Shown: piece after piece, positions 1 to 7,859 of the stretch
Layout of the letters: every line of letters starts with the position of its first letter
Position numbering within the stretch: the first letter of the stretch is position 1
From: Arthrobacter cheniae
Lineage (GTDB): Bacteria; Actinomycetota; Actinomycetes; Actinomycetales; Micrococcaceae
DNA length: 64,000 bases
Direction: 5' to 3'
NCBI RefSeq assembly: GCF_003602275.1
Contig: NZ_QZVT01000001.1
Coordinates: 526,567-590,566, forward strand
Program-made: the position numbers and the translations under genes
The notes under the pieces: model-generated
The model's database searches: none
Seen by the model: the letters and a program-made list of their open reading frames with translations, nothing else
Told to the model about the DNA's origin: nothing

Positions 1-1
1 C

Positions 2-25
2 TCGTTCCTCTCGGACGTGCTCTAG
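2..25 (+). CDS. Possible 3' end of an upstream gene (partial)
   Basis: The frame starting at base 2 reads SFLSDVL and then a TAG stop, and a strong hairpin follows 20 bp later. This fits the last codons of a plus-strand gene that begins outside the window. Seven residues are too few to identify a family, and the open frame could be chance. Confidence 0.25.
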   Translation, partial: SFLSDVL

Positions 26-44
26 CAGCACCGGAGTCACCCGA

Positions 45-74
45 CGGCCGCGACAGGCGAACCTGTCGCGGCCG
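45..74. terminator. Strong hairpin, probable terminator
   Basis: A perfect 13-bp inverted repeat (CGGCCGCGACAGG and its complement) closes on a CGAA tetraloop. No T-run follows on either strand. It lies between the possible end of an off-window plus-strand gene and the end of ykoC on the minus strand, so it may terminate either transcript. Confidence 0.55.
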
Positions 75-80
75 TTCCGC

Positions 81-116
81 GTCCGGCGACTTCTCTGCGT
101 CCGGCCACTTCTCTGC
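81..116. repeat. 18-bp tandem repeat, about 2.5 copies
   Basis: Two adjacent 18-bp units (GTCCGGCGACTTCTCTGC, then the same with C for G at position 8) are followed by a partial third copy GTCCG. They lie in the gap downstream of ykoC. No function can be read from them. Confidence 0.6.
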
Positions 117-138
117 GTCCGACCGGTCCCCGAGCCGG

Positions 139-936
139 TCAGGACAGGATGAAGTTCCACGTCCCGGCGAGGACGGCCGCCGTCACGGCGCCCACTGCGA
201 TCAGGAGTCCGACGACGGCGACGACGACGTCGAGGCCCGAGAACGTACTCTCACGCGCCCACGTGCGCGTATCGCCCCCGAAACCGCGAGCCTCCATCGC
301 CGTCGCCAGCCGGGTGGCTCGACGGATGGCCTGCACGATCAGACCGAAGGACTGCCCCAGCAGGTTGCGGGTCCGCGCGACCAGCGATCCGTCCGAGCCG
401 ATTCCCCGTGCATGCCGCGCGAGCCCCAGCGATTGCCACTGCTCCACGAGCAGCCCCACGAGCCGCAGGGACGCCAGCCCGCCGAGGACGAACCGGTGCG
501 GCAGGTGCAGCTTCTGTGCGAGGGCGTCGGCGAGGTCCGTGGGGTCCGTGGTCAGCAGGACGAAGATGCCGGGAAGCGCGAGCGCCAGGCTCCGCAGCCC
601 GACGGCGATGCCCGATGCGACGGAGCCCTCGGTGAAGAGGAACGGCCCGGCATCGACCAGGACACCGCCGCTCTTCTCGGCGAGCAGGGCGGTTCCGTAG
701 GCGCCGACCGCAGCGGCGATGAGGAGCGGCCAGATCCGCCGGGCGAGTCCCCACACACTGATGCCCAGGAGCGGCATGAGCGCGAGCTCGCAGGCCAAGA
801 CAACCGCGGCGCTCACCCAGTCGATACTCACGAGCAGGGCGAGGGTGATGGCGACGGCGGCGAACAGCTTCGACAGGGGGTTCGCCCGCAGGAGCGTCCT
901 GCCGGTGAGGACCGGTGTCAGGTAGTCGGTGCTCAT
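139..936 (-). CDS. ykoC: ECF transporter T component (energy-coupling membrane protein)
   Basis: This 265-residue membrane protein matches the EcfT/CbiQ family, the transmembrane subunit that couples ATP hydrolysis to an S component. It carries the two short Ala-Arg-Gly coupling motifs typical of T components (ARHARGIG near residue 175 and AMEARGFGG near 215), placed in the cytoplasmic loop between membrane segments. It is the last gene of a three-gene minus-strand operon; its ATG overlaps the stop of the ATPase gene (ATGA). Because the operon has a ykoE-type S component behind a TPP riboswitch, it should belong to the thiamine-precursor (hydroxymethylpyrimidine) transporter YkoEDC. The substrate is inferred from this context, not from the T component itself. 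Confidence 0.88.
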   Translation of the reverse strand: MSTDYLTPVLTGRTLLRANPLSKLFAAVAITLALLVSIDWVSAAVVLACELALMPLLGISVWGLARRIWPLLIAAAVGAYGTALLAEKSGGVLVDAGPFLFTEGSVASGIAVGLRSLALALPGIFVLLTTDPTDLADALAQKLHLPHRFVLGGLASLRLVGLLVEQWQSLGLARHARGIGSDGSLVARTRNLLGQSFGLIVQAIRRATRLATAMEARGFGGDTRTWARESTFSGLDVVVAVVGLLIAVGAVTAAVLAGTWNFILS

Positions 937-2423
937 GGGGACACCAGCCGTCCCGCTCCACCGGAGACGTGCAGGGTGGCACCCCCCAGGGCCTCGATGA
1001 ACTCGGCGTCATGGGTCACCGACAGGACGGCCACGCCGTCGTCGATCAGTTCCCGTAGCAGGGTCACGAGCTCCGCCCAGGTCAGGGCATCCTGCCCGAA
1101 CGTCGGTTCGTCGAGGATGAGGATCCGCGGAGCGGTGGCGAGCATCGTCGCCACGGACAGGCGCCGCTTCTCCCCGCCGGAGAGTGTGAAGGGATTGGCT
1201 CCCAGCAGGTGGGTGAGGCGGAGCCGTTCGGCGAGTTCGGCGGTACGCCCCGGATTCACGGCAGCACCGACCCTCCGCGGGCCGAACTCGAGTTCAGCCG
1301 AGACGCTCGCGGTGAGGAACTGGTGCTCGGGCTCCTGGAACACCGTGCCGATGCGCTGCACGAGCTGCGACGAGCGCCAGCGGAACGGATCCGCGCCCGC
1401 CGATCCTGCCAGGCTCGGCGACGCCTCCACGCTTCCGGCCCGCGGGCGCAGCAGGCCCCCGAGCGTCAGTGCCGCCGTCGACTTCCCGGCACCATTGGGC
1501 CCGGTGATGCTGAGAGCATGTGCCGCATGGACCGTGAGATCGAGGGGCCCGACGGCAGTGGGACCACGCTTCGTGCGGGCAACGGTGATGTCCGGGGCGG
1601 ACAGCAGCACTTCGCCTCCTGCGCCCGGCGTGGGCCCACCGACGGCGGGCTGCCAGTCCGGCACCCACACGCCCGCTTCCGCGAGCCGTGTCCGCGTCGC
1701 CTCCTGTACCAGCACCGTGGCCGGCGCGCCGTCCGCGAGCACTCCTCCCCCGGCGTCGAGCACGATCACCCGGTCGACGACGTCGGCCCACACCGCAACG
1801 CGGTGCTCGACGACGACGAGCGTGGCCCCGGTGCGCTCGAGGACGCGGACGACGGCGTCACGAACTTCGAGGACACCGTCCGGGTCAAGGTTGGCGGTGG
1901 GCTCGTCGAGCAGGAGCAACCCCGGTTCCATGGCAAGGACGGCCGCGAGCGCAAGCCGCTGCTTCTGGCCACCGGACAGTGCGGTGGTCGGATGATCGAG
2001 CGGAAGGTCCAGACCGACGTCGTCGAGCGCCCGTTCCACGCGCTGCCAGATCTCATCCCGCGGTACGGCGAGGTTCTCGGCAGCGAAAGCGACCTCGTCA
2101 CCCACCCGTGCAAGGACGACCTGCGTCTCCGGGTCCTGCAGGACGAGGCCTGCGCGGCCCCTCACGGTGGCGGGGTGCGCGCCGTCGAGCAGGAGTTCGC
2201 CCTCCTGCTCACCTTCGTCGCTGGACCCGAGTACCCCTGCCAGCGCGTGCAGCACCGTCGACTTCCCTGCACCGGACGCGCCGAGGAGCAGCACGCGCTC
2301 GCCCGCCTGGATGTCCAGGTCGAGGTGGCGCGCAGCGAAGGCCTTCCGGCCGGCGTGGCGCCAGCCCCAGCCCCGCGCGCTGACGTGCACGGCTGCCGGG
2401 TCCGGTGTGTGGGCTGGTGTCAC
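933..2423 (-). CDS. ykoD: ECF transporter double ATPase
   Basis: One chain of 496 residues holds two complete ABC ATPase domains in tandem, as in YkoD. The first has Walker A at residues 48-56 (GASGAGKST), signature LSGGQ at 149-153 and Walker B ending in DEP at 173-175. The second has Walker A at 308-316 (GPNGAGKST), LSGGEK at 414-419 and DEP at 438-440. I chose the GTG start because it overlaps the ykoE stop (GTGA) and gives the normal N-terminus; the open frame continues further upstream but only through ykoE in another frame. It should sit on the cytoplasmic face and drive the T component encoded by the next gene. Confidence 0.9.
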   Translation of the reverse strand: MTPAHTPDPAAVHVSARGWGWRHAGRKAFAARHLDLDIQAGERVLLLGASGAGKSTVLHALAGVLGSSDEGEQEGELLLDGAHPATVRGRAGLVLQDPETQVVLARVGDEVAFAAENLAVPRDEIWQRVERALDDVGLDLPLDHPTTALSGGQKQRLALAAVLAMEPGLLLLDEPTANLDPDGVLEVRDAVVRVLERTGATLVVVEHRVAVWADVVDRVIVLDAGGGVLADGAPATVLVQEATRTRLAEAGVWVPDWQPAVGGPTPGAGGEVLLSAPDITVARTKRGPTAVGPLDLTVHAAHALSITGPNGAGKSTAALTLGGLLRPRAGSVEASPSLAGSAGADPFRWRSSQLVQRIGTVFQEPEHQFLTASVSAELEFGPRRVGAAVNPGRTAELAERLRLTHLLGANPFTLSGGEKRRLSVATMLATAPRILILDEPTFGQDALTWAELVTLLRELIDDGVAVLSVTHDAEFIEALGGATLHVSGGAGRLVSP

Positions 2424-3028
2424 ACGTCCGCCGTACGGCCGGCCGCGAAGGAGGACAGGACGCCGGTTTTGGCAAGCCCGCGCATCGCCAGCCAGGACAG
2501 CAGACCAGCGATGACGATGCCCGAGATGGCGGCGAAGACCGTGTACAGGACCTTGAACTCGATGGTCCAGAGTGCGTTGTACATGATGTTCTCGCTGATG
2601 GCGAGGGCGAGACCTGCGACGAGGCCGGCGAGCAGCGCCACGGGCAGGTTCCACTTCCGGTACAGGAACAGCAGGAAGACCAGTTCGGCGCCGAGTCCCT
2701 GGATGAGCCCGGACACGAGGACGAGGATGCCGAACTGGGTGCCGATGAGGGCCGATACGGCTGCCGCGAGGACCTCGCAGTAGACGGCCGCGCCGGGCTT
2801 GCGGATGATCAGACCGCCGAGTACGCCGGCGATGAGCCAGCCGCCGGAGTAGAGACCGGCGAGCGGCGGGAAGGCCGCTGTGAGCAGGCTGATGCCGGAG
2901 TAGCCGGCAGACCAGGCGAAGAACAGGACGCCGACGGCGACGGCGATGACCGAGGCCACCACGATGTCGACGACCCGCCACTGGTTGGTCTGCGCAAAGG
3001 TGCCCTTGAGGGCGGTAGATGATGCCAT
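2420..3028 (-). CDS. ykoE: ECF transporter S component, thiamine-precursor (HMP) specific
   Basis: A 202-residue integral membrane protein with about six hydrophobic segments, of the YkoE family of substrate-binding ECF components. It lies first in an operon with a tandem-ATPase gene and a T-component gene, the ykoE-ykoD-ykoC order known for hydroxymethylpyrimidine/thiamine-precursor uptake. The TPP riboswitch immediately upstream supports the assignment: high thiamine pyrophosphate should shut the operon down. The gene starts at an ATG preceded by an AGGAGG-type ribosome-binding site (minus strand, near 3034-3039). Substrate choice between thiamine and its pyrimidine precursor cannot be settled from sequence alone. 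Confidence 0.88.
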   Translation of the reverse strand: MASSTALKGTFAQTNQWRVVDIVVASVIAVAVGVLFFAWSAGYSGISLLTAAFPPLAGLYSGGWLIAGVLGGLIIRKPGAAVYCEVLAAAVSALIGTQFGILVLVSGLIQGLGAELVFLLFLYRKWNLPVALLAGLVAGLALAISENIMYNALWTIEFKVLYTVFAAISGIVIAGLLSWLAMRGLAKTGVLSSFAAGRTADV

Positions 3029-3099
3029 GGTGTTTCCTCCTGAGGTACAGGAGGGGATAGTGCCGGTCGCTGCCGAAGCAGCACCCTCGCACTCTGAGA

Positions 3100-3207
3100 A
3101 CTCGACTCCCTTCGCCGGTACTAGCCGGATCAGGTTCGAGGGTCTGCGGCGGTCCGCACTCTCAGCGCCCGATCCGGCAGCATGCTGCGGGTCGGCGCTC
3201 CCCTGTC
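3100..3207 (-). promoter_or_regulatory. TPP riboswitch (THI element)
   Basis: Read on the minus strand, the stretch contains the hallmark THI-box blocks in order: GGGAGCGCC, then GCTGAGAGTGCGG, then ACCCTCGAACCTGATC, and finally CTAGTACCGGCGAAGGGA. These form the pyrimidine- and pyrophosphate-sensor helices of the TPP aptamer. It lies about 75 nt upstream of ykoE, where ligand binding would repress the thiamine-precursor transporter. The expression platform was not worked out; the short distance to the ribosome-binding site would suit translational control. Confidence 0.93.
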
Positions 3208-3331
3208 GTAAGTTGGTTGAGCGATCCCGATCCTACACCTGTGGCTACCGGCGACGTGCGCTTCCTCCCTGCGGAGGCCCGTGCTTCGAGGCTAGGGTAG
3301 GAGCAGGACTATCGGAGGAGAAGGAGAAACC

Positions 3332-3592
3332 ATGAACGTAGTGTTCAAGCTGCTCGGTGTGGGTATGAGCGTGGGTGCGGGCTTCGTCGGCACCAAGCTC
3401 GTCGACTTCCTGTGGCAGAGGATCACGGGCGAGGCGCCGCCGAAGAGCAAGGACGGACTGGAGAACACCCTGCGTTCGGCACTGGTGTTCGCCATCATCT
3501 CGGGAGCGGTCAGCACCACCATCCAGGTGCTCACCAACCGCTCCACGCAGAAGGCGATCGACCGCTTCTCGAAAACGCGCGACCTCACCTGA
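3332..3592 (+). CDS. DUF4235 small membrane protein
   Basis: An 86-residue protein with two hydrophobic stretches (about residues 5-25 and 48-68) separated by a charged loop, resembling the DUF4235 family that is widespread and uncharacterised in actinobacteria. The ATG has a strong purine-rich ribosome-binding site (GGAGGAGAAGGAG) just upstream, and a TAGGGT hexamer near 3294 could be its -10 box. It is monocistronic, ending in a perfect intrinsic terminator. No function is known to me. Confidence 0.8.
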   Translation: MNVVFKLLGVGMSVGAGFVGTKLVDFLWQRITGEAPPKSKDGLENTLRSALVFAIISGAVSTTIQVLTNRSTQKAIDRFSKTRDLT

Positions 3593-3606
3593 GCCGAAGT
3601 ACCTCG

Positions 3607-3640
3607 AGGAGGAGCACCCCTGAGGGTGCTCCTCCTTTTT
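3607..3640 (+). terminator. Rho-independent terminator of the DUF4235 gene
   Basis: A 13-bp GC-rich stem (AGGAGGAGCACCC with its exact complement) on a 4-nt loop is followed by TTTT. It begins 14 nt after the stop codon. This is the cleanest intrinsic terminator in the window. Confidence 0.92.
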
Positions 3641-3674
3641 CATGTGCCCGTCGCACTCTTCATGCCGGCGGGCC

Positions 3675-3710
3675 GCCGGAGGACGGCCCCACACCGGGCT
3701 GTCCTCCGGC
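3675..3710 (-). terminator. Terminator hairpin of cycA
   Basis: Fifteen-base arms (GCCGGAGGACGGCCC and GGGCTGTCCTCCGGC) pair with a single G-T wobble around a 6-nt loop. The hairpin starts 11 nt after the cycA stop on the minus strand and separates it from the convergent DUF4235 gene. Confidence 0.7.
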
Positions 3711-3721
3711 ATCCGGCATTG

Positions 3722-5206
3722 CTAGTGCTGCGCCACCGCCTGCGCGCGCTCGGCCCGCAGGGAGGCGCGGTGCCCCTCGATGCGTGCCTGCTGGAGCGGA
3801 GTCCGGCGATTGACGAGCCATGCAGCTCCGAGCAGGACGAACCAGATGGGTGCCACGAACAGTGCGAGTCGCGTGTCATCCGCCTGCGCGAGCGCTACGA
3901 GCATGAACAGGAAGAACGCAAGGACCACATACGGCATGAACGAGGAGCCGGGCATCTTGAAGGAGGACTGCTCGTGCAATTCCGGCCGACGACGGCGGAA
4001 CGCCAGGTAGCTGATCAGGATCATGGACCAGACGAACATCGTCAGGACCGAGGCGACGGACGTGACCACGGTGAAGGCGCCGATCAGGGAATCGCCCGAA
4101 TACAGCAGGATCAGGCCGGCCAACAGGAAGATGCACGAGAAGAGCAGCGCGTTCTGTGGAACCTTGCGCGAGCTCAGTTTGCCGAAGGAGTCCGGTGCGT
4201 TGCCGTCCTGGGCGAGCCCGTACACCATGCGCGACGTCGAGTAGATGCCGGAGTTGGCGCTGGAGGCGGCCGAGGTGAGCACGACGAGGTTCACGACGAC
4301 GGCGGCGATGCCGAGACCAGCGAGCGCGAACATGCCGATGAAGGGACTGTTCGCAGGATCAATGGTGCGCCACGGGTTCACCGCCATGATGACGGTGAGG
4401 GCTCCGACGTAGAAGAGGAGGACACGGACGGGAATCGAGTTGATGGCACGCGGCAGCGTCTTCTCCGGATCCTTCGTCTCGGCGGCGGCGGTGCCGACGA
4501 GTTCGATACCCGCGAACGCGAAGATCGCGATCTGGAAGCCGAGGATGAAGCCGAACAGTCCGTGGGGGAACATGCCGCCGTCGTTCCAGATGTTCGCGAT
4601 GTCGGCGACCGCGCCACCTGGCGAGGTGAAGCGCGTGGCGATCATGACGATGCCCGTGACGATCAGCGCCAGGATGGCGACGACCTTGATGATGGCGAAC
4701 CAGAACTCCGCCTCGCCGAATGCCTTGACGGTGGGCAGGTTCAGGAGCAGGAGCACCACGGGGGTGGCGAGGGCCGGGATCCAGAGCGGCGTCCCGGGAG
4801 CGAGGAGGTCCACGTAGCCGGCGATGGCCACGATATCCGCGACGCCGGTCACGACCCAGAAGAACCAGTAGGACCAGCCCGTGAAGAAGCCGGCCCATGG
4901 CCCGAGCAGGTCTCCCGCGAAGTCGCTGAAGGACTTGTACTCGAGGTTCGAGAGCAGGATCTCCCCCATGGCCCGCATGACGAAGAACAGCATGAAGCCG
5001 ATGATCATGTACACGAAGATCACCGACGGACCGGCGAGCGAGATGGTCTTCCCGGAGCCCATGAAGAGGCCGGTCCCGATCGCTCCGCCGATGGCGAGCA
5101 GTTGGATGTGGCGGTTGCTCAGCGCCCGGGTGAGGTGCGGCGACCGATGGGACTCACCGGCGGCGCGGTCCGTCGTGGACGGCGCCTTTGATACGGATTC
5201 AGGCAT
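3722..5206 (-). CDS. cycA: D-serine/D-alanine/glycine-type amino-acid permease
   Basis: The 494-residue protein is an APC-superfamily (AAT family) proton symporter with about 12 membrane segments. Long stretches match what I recall of E. coli CycA, including SNRHIQLLAIGGAIGTGLFM, FFVMRAMGEILLSNLEYKSF, ELVGTAAAETKDPEKTLPRA and LTSAASSANSGIYSTSRM. It should import glycine, D-alanine and D-serine across the cytoplasmic membrane. It stands alone, between convergent DUF4235 and a divergent pterin dehydratase gene. A possible promoter (TTGACC, 15-nt spacer, TAGGTC on the minus strand, 5278-5304) lies upstream. Substrate range is inferred from similarity to CycA. Confidence 0.88.
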   Translation of the reverse strand: MPESVSKAPSTTDRAAGESHRSPHLTRALSNRHIQLLAIGGAIGTGLFMGSGKTISLAGPSVIFVYMIIGFMLFFVMRAMGEILLSNLEYKSFSDFAGDLLGPWAGFFTGWSYWFFWVVTGVADIVAIAGYVDLLAPGTPLWIPALATPVVLLLLNLPTVKAFGEAEFWFAIIKVVAILALIVTGIVMIATRFTSPGGAVADIANIWNDGGMFPHGLFGFILGFQIAIFAFAGIELVGTAAAETKDPEKTLPRAINSIPVRVLLFYVGALTVIMAVNPWRTIDPANSPFIGMFALAGLGIAAVVVNLVVLTSAASSANSGIYSTSRMVYGLAQDGNAPDSFGKLSSRKVPQNALLFSCIFLLAGLILLYSGDSLIGAFTVVTSVASVLTMFVWSMILISYLAFRRRRPELHEQSSFKMPGSSFMPYVVLAFFLFMLVALAQADDTRLALFVAPIWFVLLGAAWLVNRRTPLQQARIEGHRASLRAERAQAVAQH

Positions 5207-5394
5207 GGGGAATGGGTTCCTTCAGCGCGCGCAGGAAGGTAGTCGGGCGCGGGCGCGTGGGTTGGAGGACTAGGACAGACCTAAAACCCTGAACGATGGG
5301 TCAACGCGAGTCAAATCACAGCTGGGGCACGGGAACCCACATCCGCCTCCCCTGTGGCCTTTGCACCAGGCCGACGCCGGACGATACTGGCGGC

Positions 5395-6042
5395 ATGAGC
5401 ATCCTCAGCACCCAGCAGATCCTCGACGCCGGGCTCGGCGACTGGCGCAAGCTCGCCCAGGCACTGCACGCCCGCTTCCTCACACGGGACTTCACCACGG
5501 GCCTCGCGCTCGTCTCGGCCATCGGCGAACTCGCCGAGGACGCGAACCACCACCCCGACATCTCCTTGACCTACCCTCATGTGGACGTGAAGCTCCTCAG
5601 CCACGATGCCTCGGGGGTGACACAGCGCGACGTCGATCTCGCCCGGCGTATCAGCAACCTCGCCGCCGAGCGCGGCATCACCTCGGACCCGGCGGCACCC
5701 GCCGTCGTCGAGCTCGCGCTGGATACCGCGGATGTGGCGGGTATCGGACCGTTCTGGGCAGCATTGCTGACGGGTGACGCGAGCGCGGTCGACGGCGATG
5801 ATGTTGCGGATCCCACGGGTCGCGTCCCACTCCTGTGGTTCCAGCACACCGATGCACACGAGACGCCGCGACAGCGCTTCCACCTCGATGTCTGGCTTCC
5901 CCACGATGCTGCGGACGCGCGCATCGCCGCCGCCGTCGCTGCCGGGGGAACCGTGGTCGACGACGCCGAGGCGCCGTCATTCACGGTCCTCGCCGATGCA
6001 GAGGGCAACCGCGCCTGTGTGTGCACCATCCTTGAACGCTGA
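5395..6042 (+). CDS. 4a-hydroxytetrahydrobiopterin dehydratase-like domain fused to a glyoxalase (VOC) domain
   Basis: Residues 1-95 resemble pterin-4a-carbinolamine dehydratase: the HHP catalytic motif at 52-54, then a tyrosine, a valine-rich strand and the G-x-T-x-x-D-x-x-L-A block at 74-83. Residues 105-215 look like a VOC/glyoxalase-like domain with paired Phe-His-Leu-Asp strands. I chose the ATG at 5395 because a GATACT hexamer ends 6 nt before it, the leaderless arrangement seen repeatedly here; the frame stays open upstream without support. No phenylalanine hydroxylase lies nearby, so the physiological substrate is unknown. The next gene starts 19 bp later and may share the transcript. 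Confidence 0.78.
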   Translation: MSILSTQQILDAGLGDWRKLAQALHARFLTRDFTTGLALVSAIGELAEDANHHPDISLTYPHVDVKLLSHDASGVTQRDVDLARRISNLAAERGITSDPAAPAVVELALDTADVAGIGPFWAALLTGDASAVDGDDVADPTGRVPLLWFQHTDAHETPRQRFHLDVWLPHDAADARIAAAVAAGGTVVDDAEAPSFTVLADAEGNRACVCTILER

Positions 6043-6061
6043 TCGCGCCTCCTCTGACCCG

Positions 6062-7630
6062 ATGACCCACGGGAAGGGACCGGAGGACGGCGTGGACGTC
6101 CTTGTCGTCGGTGCCGGCCCCACGGGCCTGATGCTGGCGAACTGGCTGGTGAAGTTGGGCGTCCGGGTAGCGCTGATCGACGGCAAGGACGGCCCAACGG
6201 TGGAGTCCCGTGCACTGGGCGTGCACTCGAGGTCGATGGAGATCTACGACCAGCTCGGCGTCACCGACCGCGTACTGGGGGAAGCCGTCCGCGCCGAGTC
6301 GATGCGGCAGGGTTTCGGGCGCACCGCCTTCGCCCCCATCCCCCTGACCGCCCTCGGCCGCGGCATCACCCCGTATCCCGGCATGTACATCTTCGAGCAG
6401 AGCGCCAACGAGCGGGTCCTCGCCGACAACCTGCTGTCCATCGGCGGATCCGTCCGCTGGCGGCACCGGCTCCTATCCCTGGATCAGGATCAGGCGGACG
6501 ACGGCGTGCTCGCGCACGTCGATGGTCCAGCCGGGCCGTCCTCACTCCGCGCGCGGTTCGTGGTCGGGTGCGACGGTGCCTCGTCCACCGTCCGGGCCCA
6601 GTGCGGCACCGCCTTCGAGGGCACCACGAGCAGGCAGACGTTCTACCTCGTCGACGCGGTGGGCGTAAGTGGACTGGCGCCGGCCTCCGTCAACATCCGG
6701 CAGGGCGCTACCGAATTCCTCCTCGCCTTCCCGATGCGGCCCGACGCCGAGGGCAGGAACGGGCAACGCCTGATCGGCATCGCGTCCGACGACGACGCTC
6801 CCGCCGTGACGGAGGACTTCGCCCGGGGCCAGCTGGCCGACGCTTTCGGAGTCACCTACGAGAATTACCGGTGGTTCTCCACCTATCGCGTGCACCACCG
6901 GATCGCCGAGCACTTCCGGATCGGGTCCGTGTTCCTCGCCGGGGACGCCGCCCACGTCCATTCGCCGGTGGGCGCACAGGGCATGAACACAGGGCTGCAG
7001 GACGCCCACAACCTCGCCTTCACGCTCGCCGACGTCGTCGTGGGGTGCGCGCCGGAGGAGATACTCGACCGGTACGAGGCGGAACGCCGACCTGTGGCCG
7101 TGCGCCTCCTGAGGACCACGGACCTCCTGTTCCGGGGCGTCACCTCCCGCTCGCGCATCGTGACGCTGGTGCGGAGGTACGTGCCGAGGGTTGTACTGCC
7201 GGTCGGCGTCGCCATCATCCCCCACCTGCCGTTCGCCCAACGCCTCGCCGGGTACCTGGGCCAGGTTCGCATCCACTACTGGATGGACGGTCCGGCCCAC
7301 GGACGACGCCGGGGCGCCGTCGTCGGGCGCCGCCTGCCGTGGACCGGCGACAATTTCGAGGTGCTCCGTCCTGCGATCTGGCAGGTGCACGTGTACGCCG
7401 CGGACCCTGCCGTCGCGGAGCGGTCGGAGACGGCTGCGGGGAGTCTCGGACTCCCCCTCCACACTTTCCCCACCACAGGTGCCACCCGGCTCCGGTCCGG
7501 GATGCTGTACCTCGTGCGGCCCGACGGTTTCGTGGCGGCGGCAGCACTGCCCGGGGACGCGGCACAGGTTTTCCGGACCACGCTGGAGCACCAGGCACCC
7601 CATCTCCTTCGGGAAGGACGACAGCCCTGA
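6062..7630 (+). CDS. FAD-dependent aromatic-type monooxygenase
   Basis: A class A flavoprotein monooxygenase of the PheA/TfdB/MhpA type, 522 residues from this ATG. The N-terminal dinucleotide-binding motif VVGAGPTGLMLANWL sits at residues 15-29, and the second FAD motif (GDAAHVHSPVGAQGMN) starts at 294. The C-terminal third resembles the thioredoxin-like tail of phenol hydroxylases. Such enzymes use NAD(P)H and oxygen to hydroxylate aromatic or polyketide substrates; the substrate here is unknown. A GTG ten codons downstream (6092) sits behind a GGAGGAC box and is an alternative start. It follows the pterin dehydratase-like gene by 19 bp, so co-transcription is possible. Confidence 0.82.
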   Translation: MTHGKGPEDGVDVLVVGAGPTGLMLANWLVKLGVRVALIDGKDGPTVESRALGVHSRSMEIYDQLGVTDRVLGEAVRAESMRQGFGRTAFAPIPLTALGRGITPYPGMYIFEQSANERVLADNLLSIGGSVRWRHRLLSLDQDQADDGVLAHVDGPAGPSSLRARFVVGCDGASSTVRAQCGTAFEGTTSRQTFYLVDAVGVSGLAPASVNIRQGATEFLLAFPMRPDAEGRNGQRLIGIASDDDAPAVTEDFARGQLADAFGVTYENYRWFSTYRVHHRIAEHFRIGSVFLAGDAAHVHSPVGAQGMNTGLQDAHNLAFTLADVVVGCAPEEILDRYEAERRPVAVRLLRTTDLLFRGVTSRSRIVTLVRRYVPRVVLPVGVAIIPHLPFAQRLAGYLGQVRIHYWMDGPAHGRRRGAVVGRRLPWTGDNFEVLRPAIWQVHVYAADPAVAERSETAAGSLGLPLHTFPTTGATRLRSGMLYLVRPDGFVAAAALPGDAAQVFRTTLEHQAPHLLREGRQP

Positions 7631-7700
7631 TATAGATCGGCACCAGCGCAGGACCCTCCGACCCGGGATCCGCCACCCTTGCCAAGGGTGCATTTTGGCG

Positions 7701-7730
7701 TTGTCCGAAGGTAATCAGCGTGCTTATGGT
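7701..7730 (+). promoter_or_regulatory. Candidate promoter for the YbdK-like gene
   Basis: TTGTCC and TATGGT are separated by 18 nt, a reasonable match to a housekeeping sigma-factor promoter, in the 229-bp gap before the carboxylate-amine ligase gene. This is a motif match by eye only. The rest of that gap holds nothing else I can recognise. Confidence 0.4.
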
Positions 7731-7859
7731 TGCCGGACGACATCAGGTTCAGCAGCGGCCTGTCGCCAGCCTCAATGAGGAGCCACCGATGGTCACTCTT
7801 GTCCACTACATGGCCTGCACAGCATCCCGTCCGTTCTCCCCCGCCCAGGAGGCCTCGCT

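Noticed and set aside
412-1995. 527-codon plus-strand frame antisense to ykoC and ykoD
   Set aside because: High-GC antisense shadow with low-complexity composition and no recognisable domain, opposite two clear genes.
933-3092. One long minus-strand frame of 719 codons suggesting a single fused transporter protein
   Set aside because: The upstream part is the wrong-frame reading of ykoE. A GTG that overlaps the ykoE stop gives the normal double ATPase.
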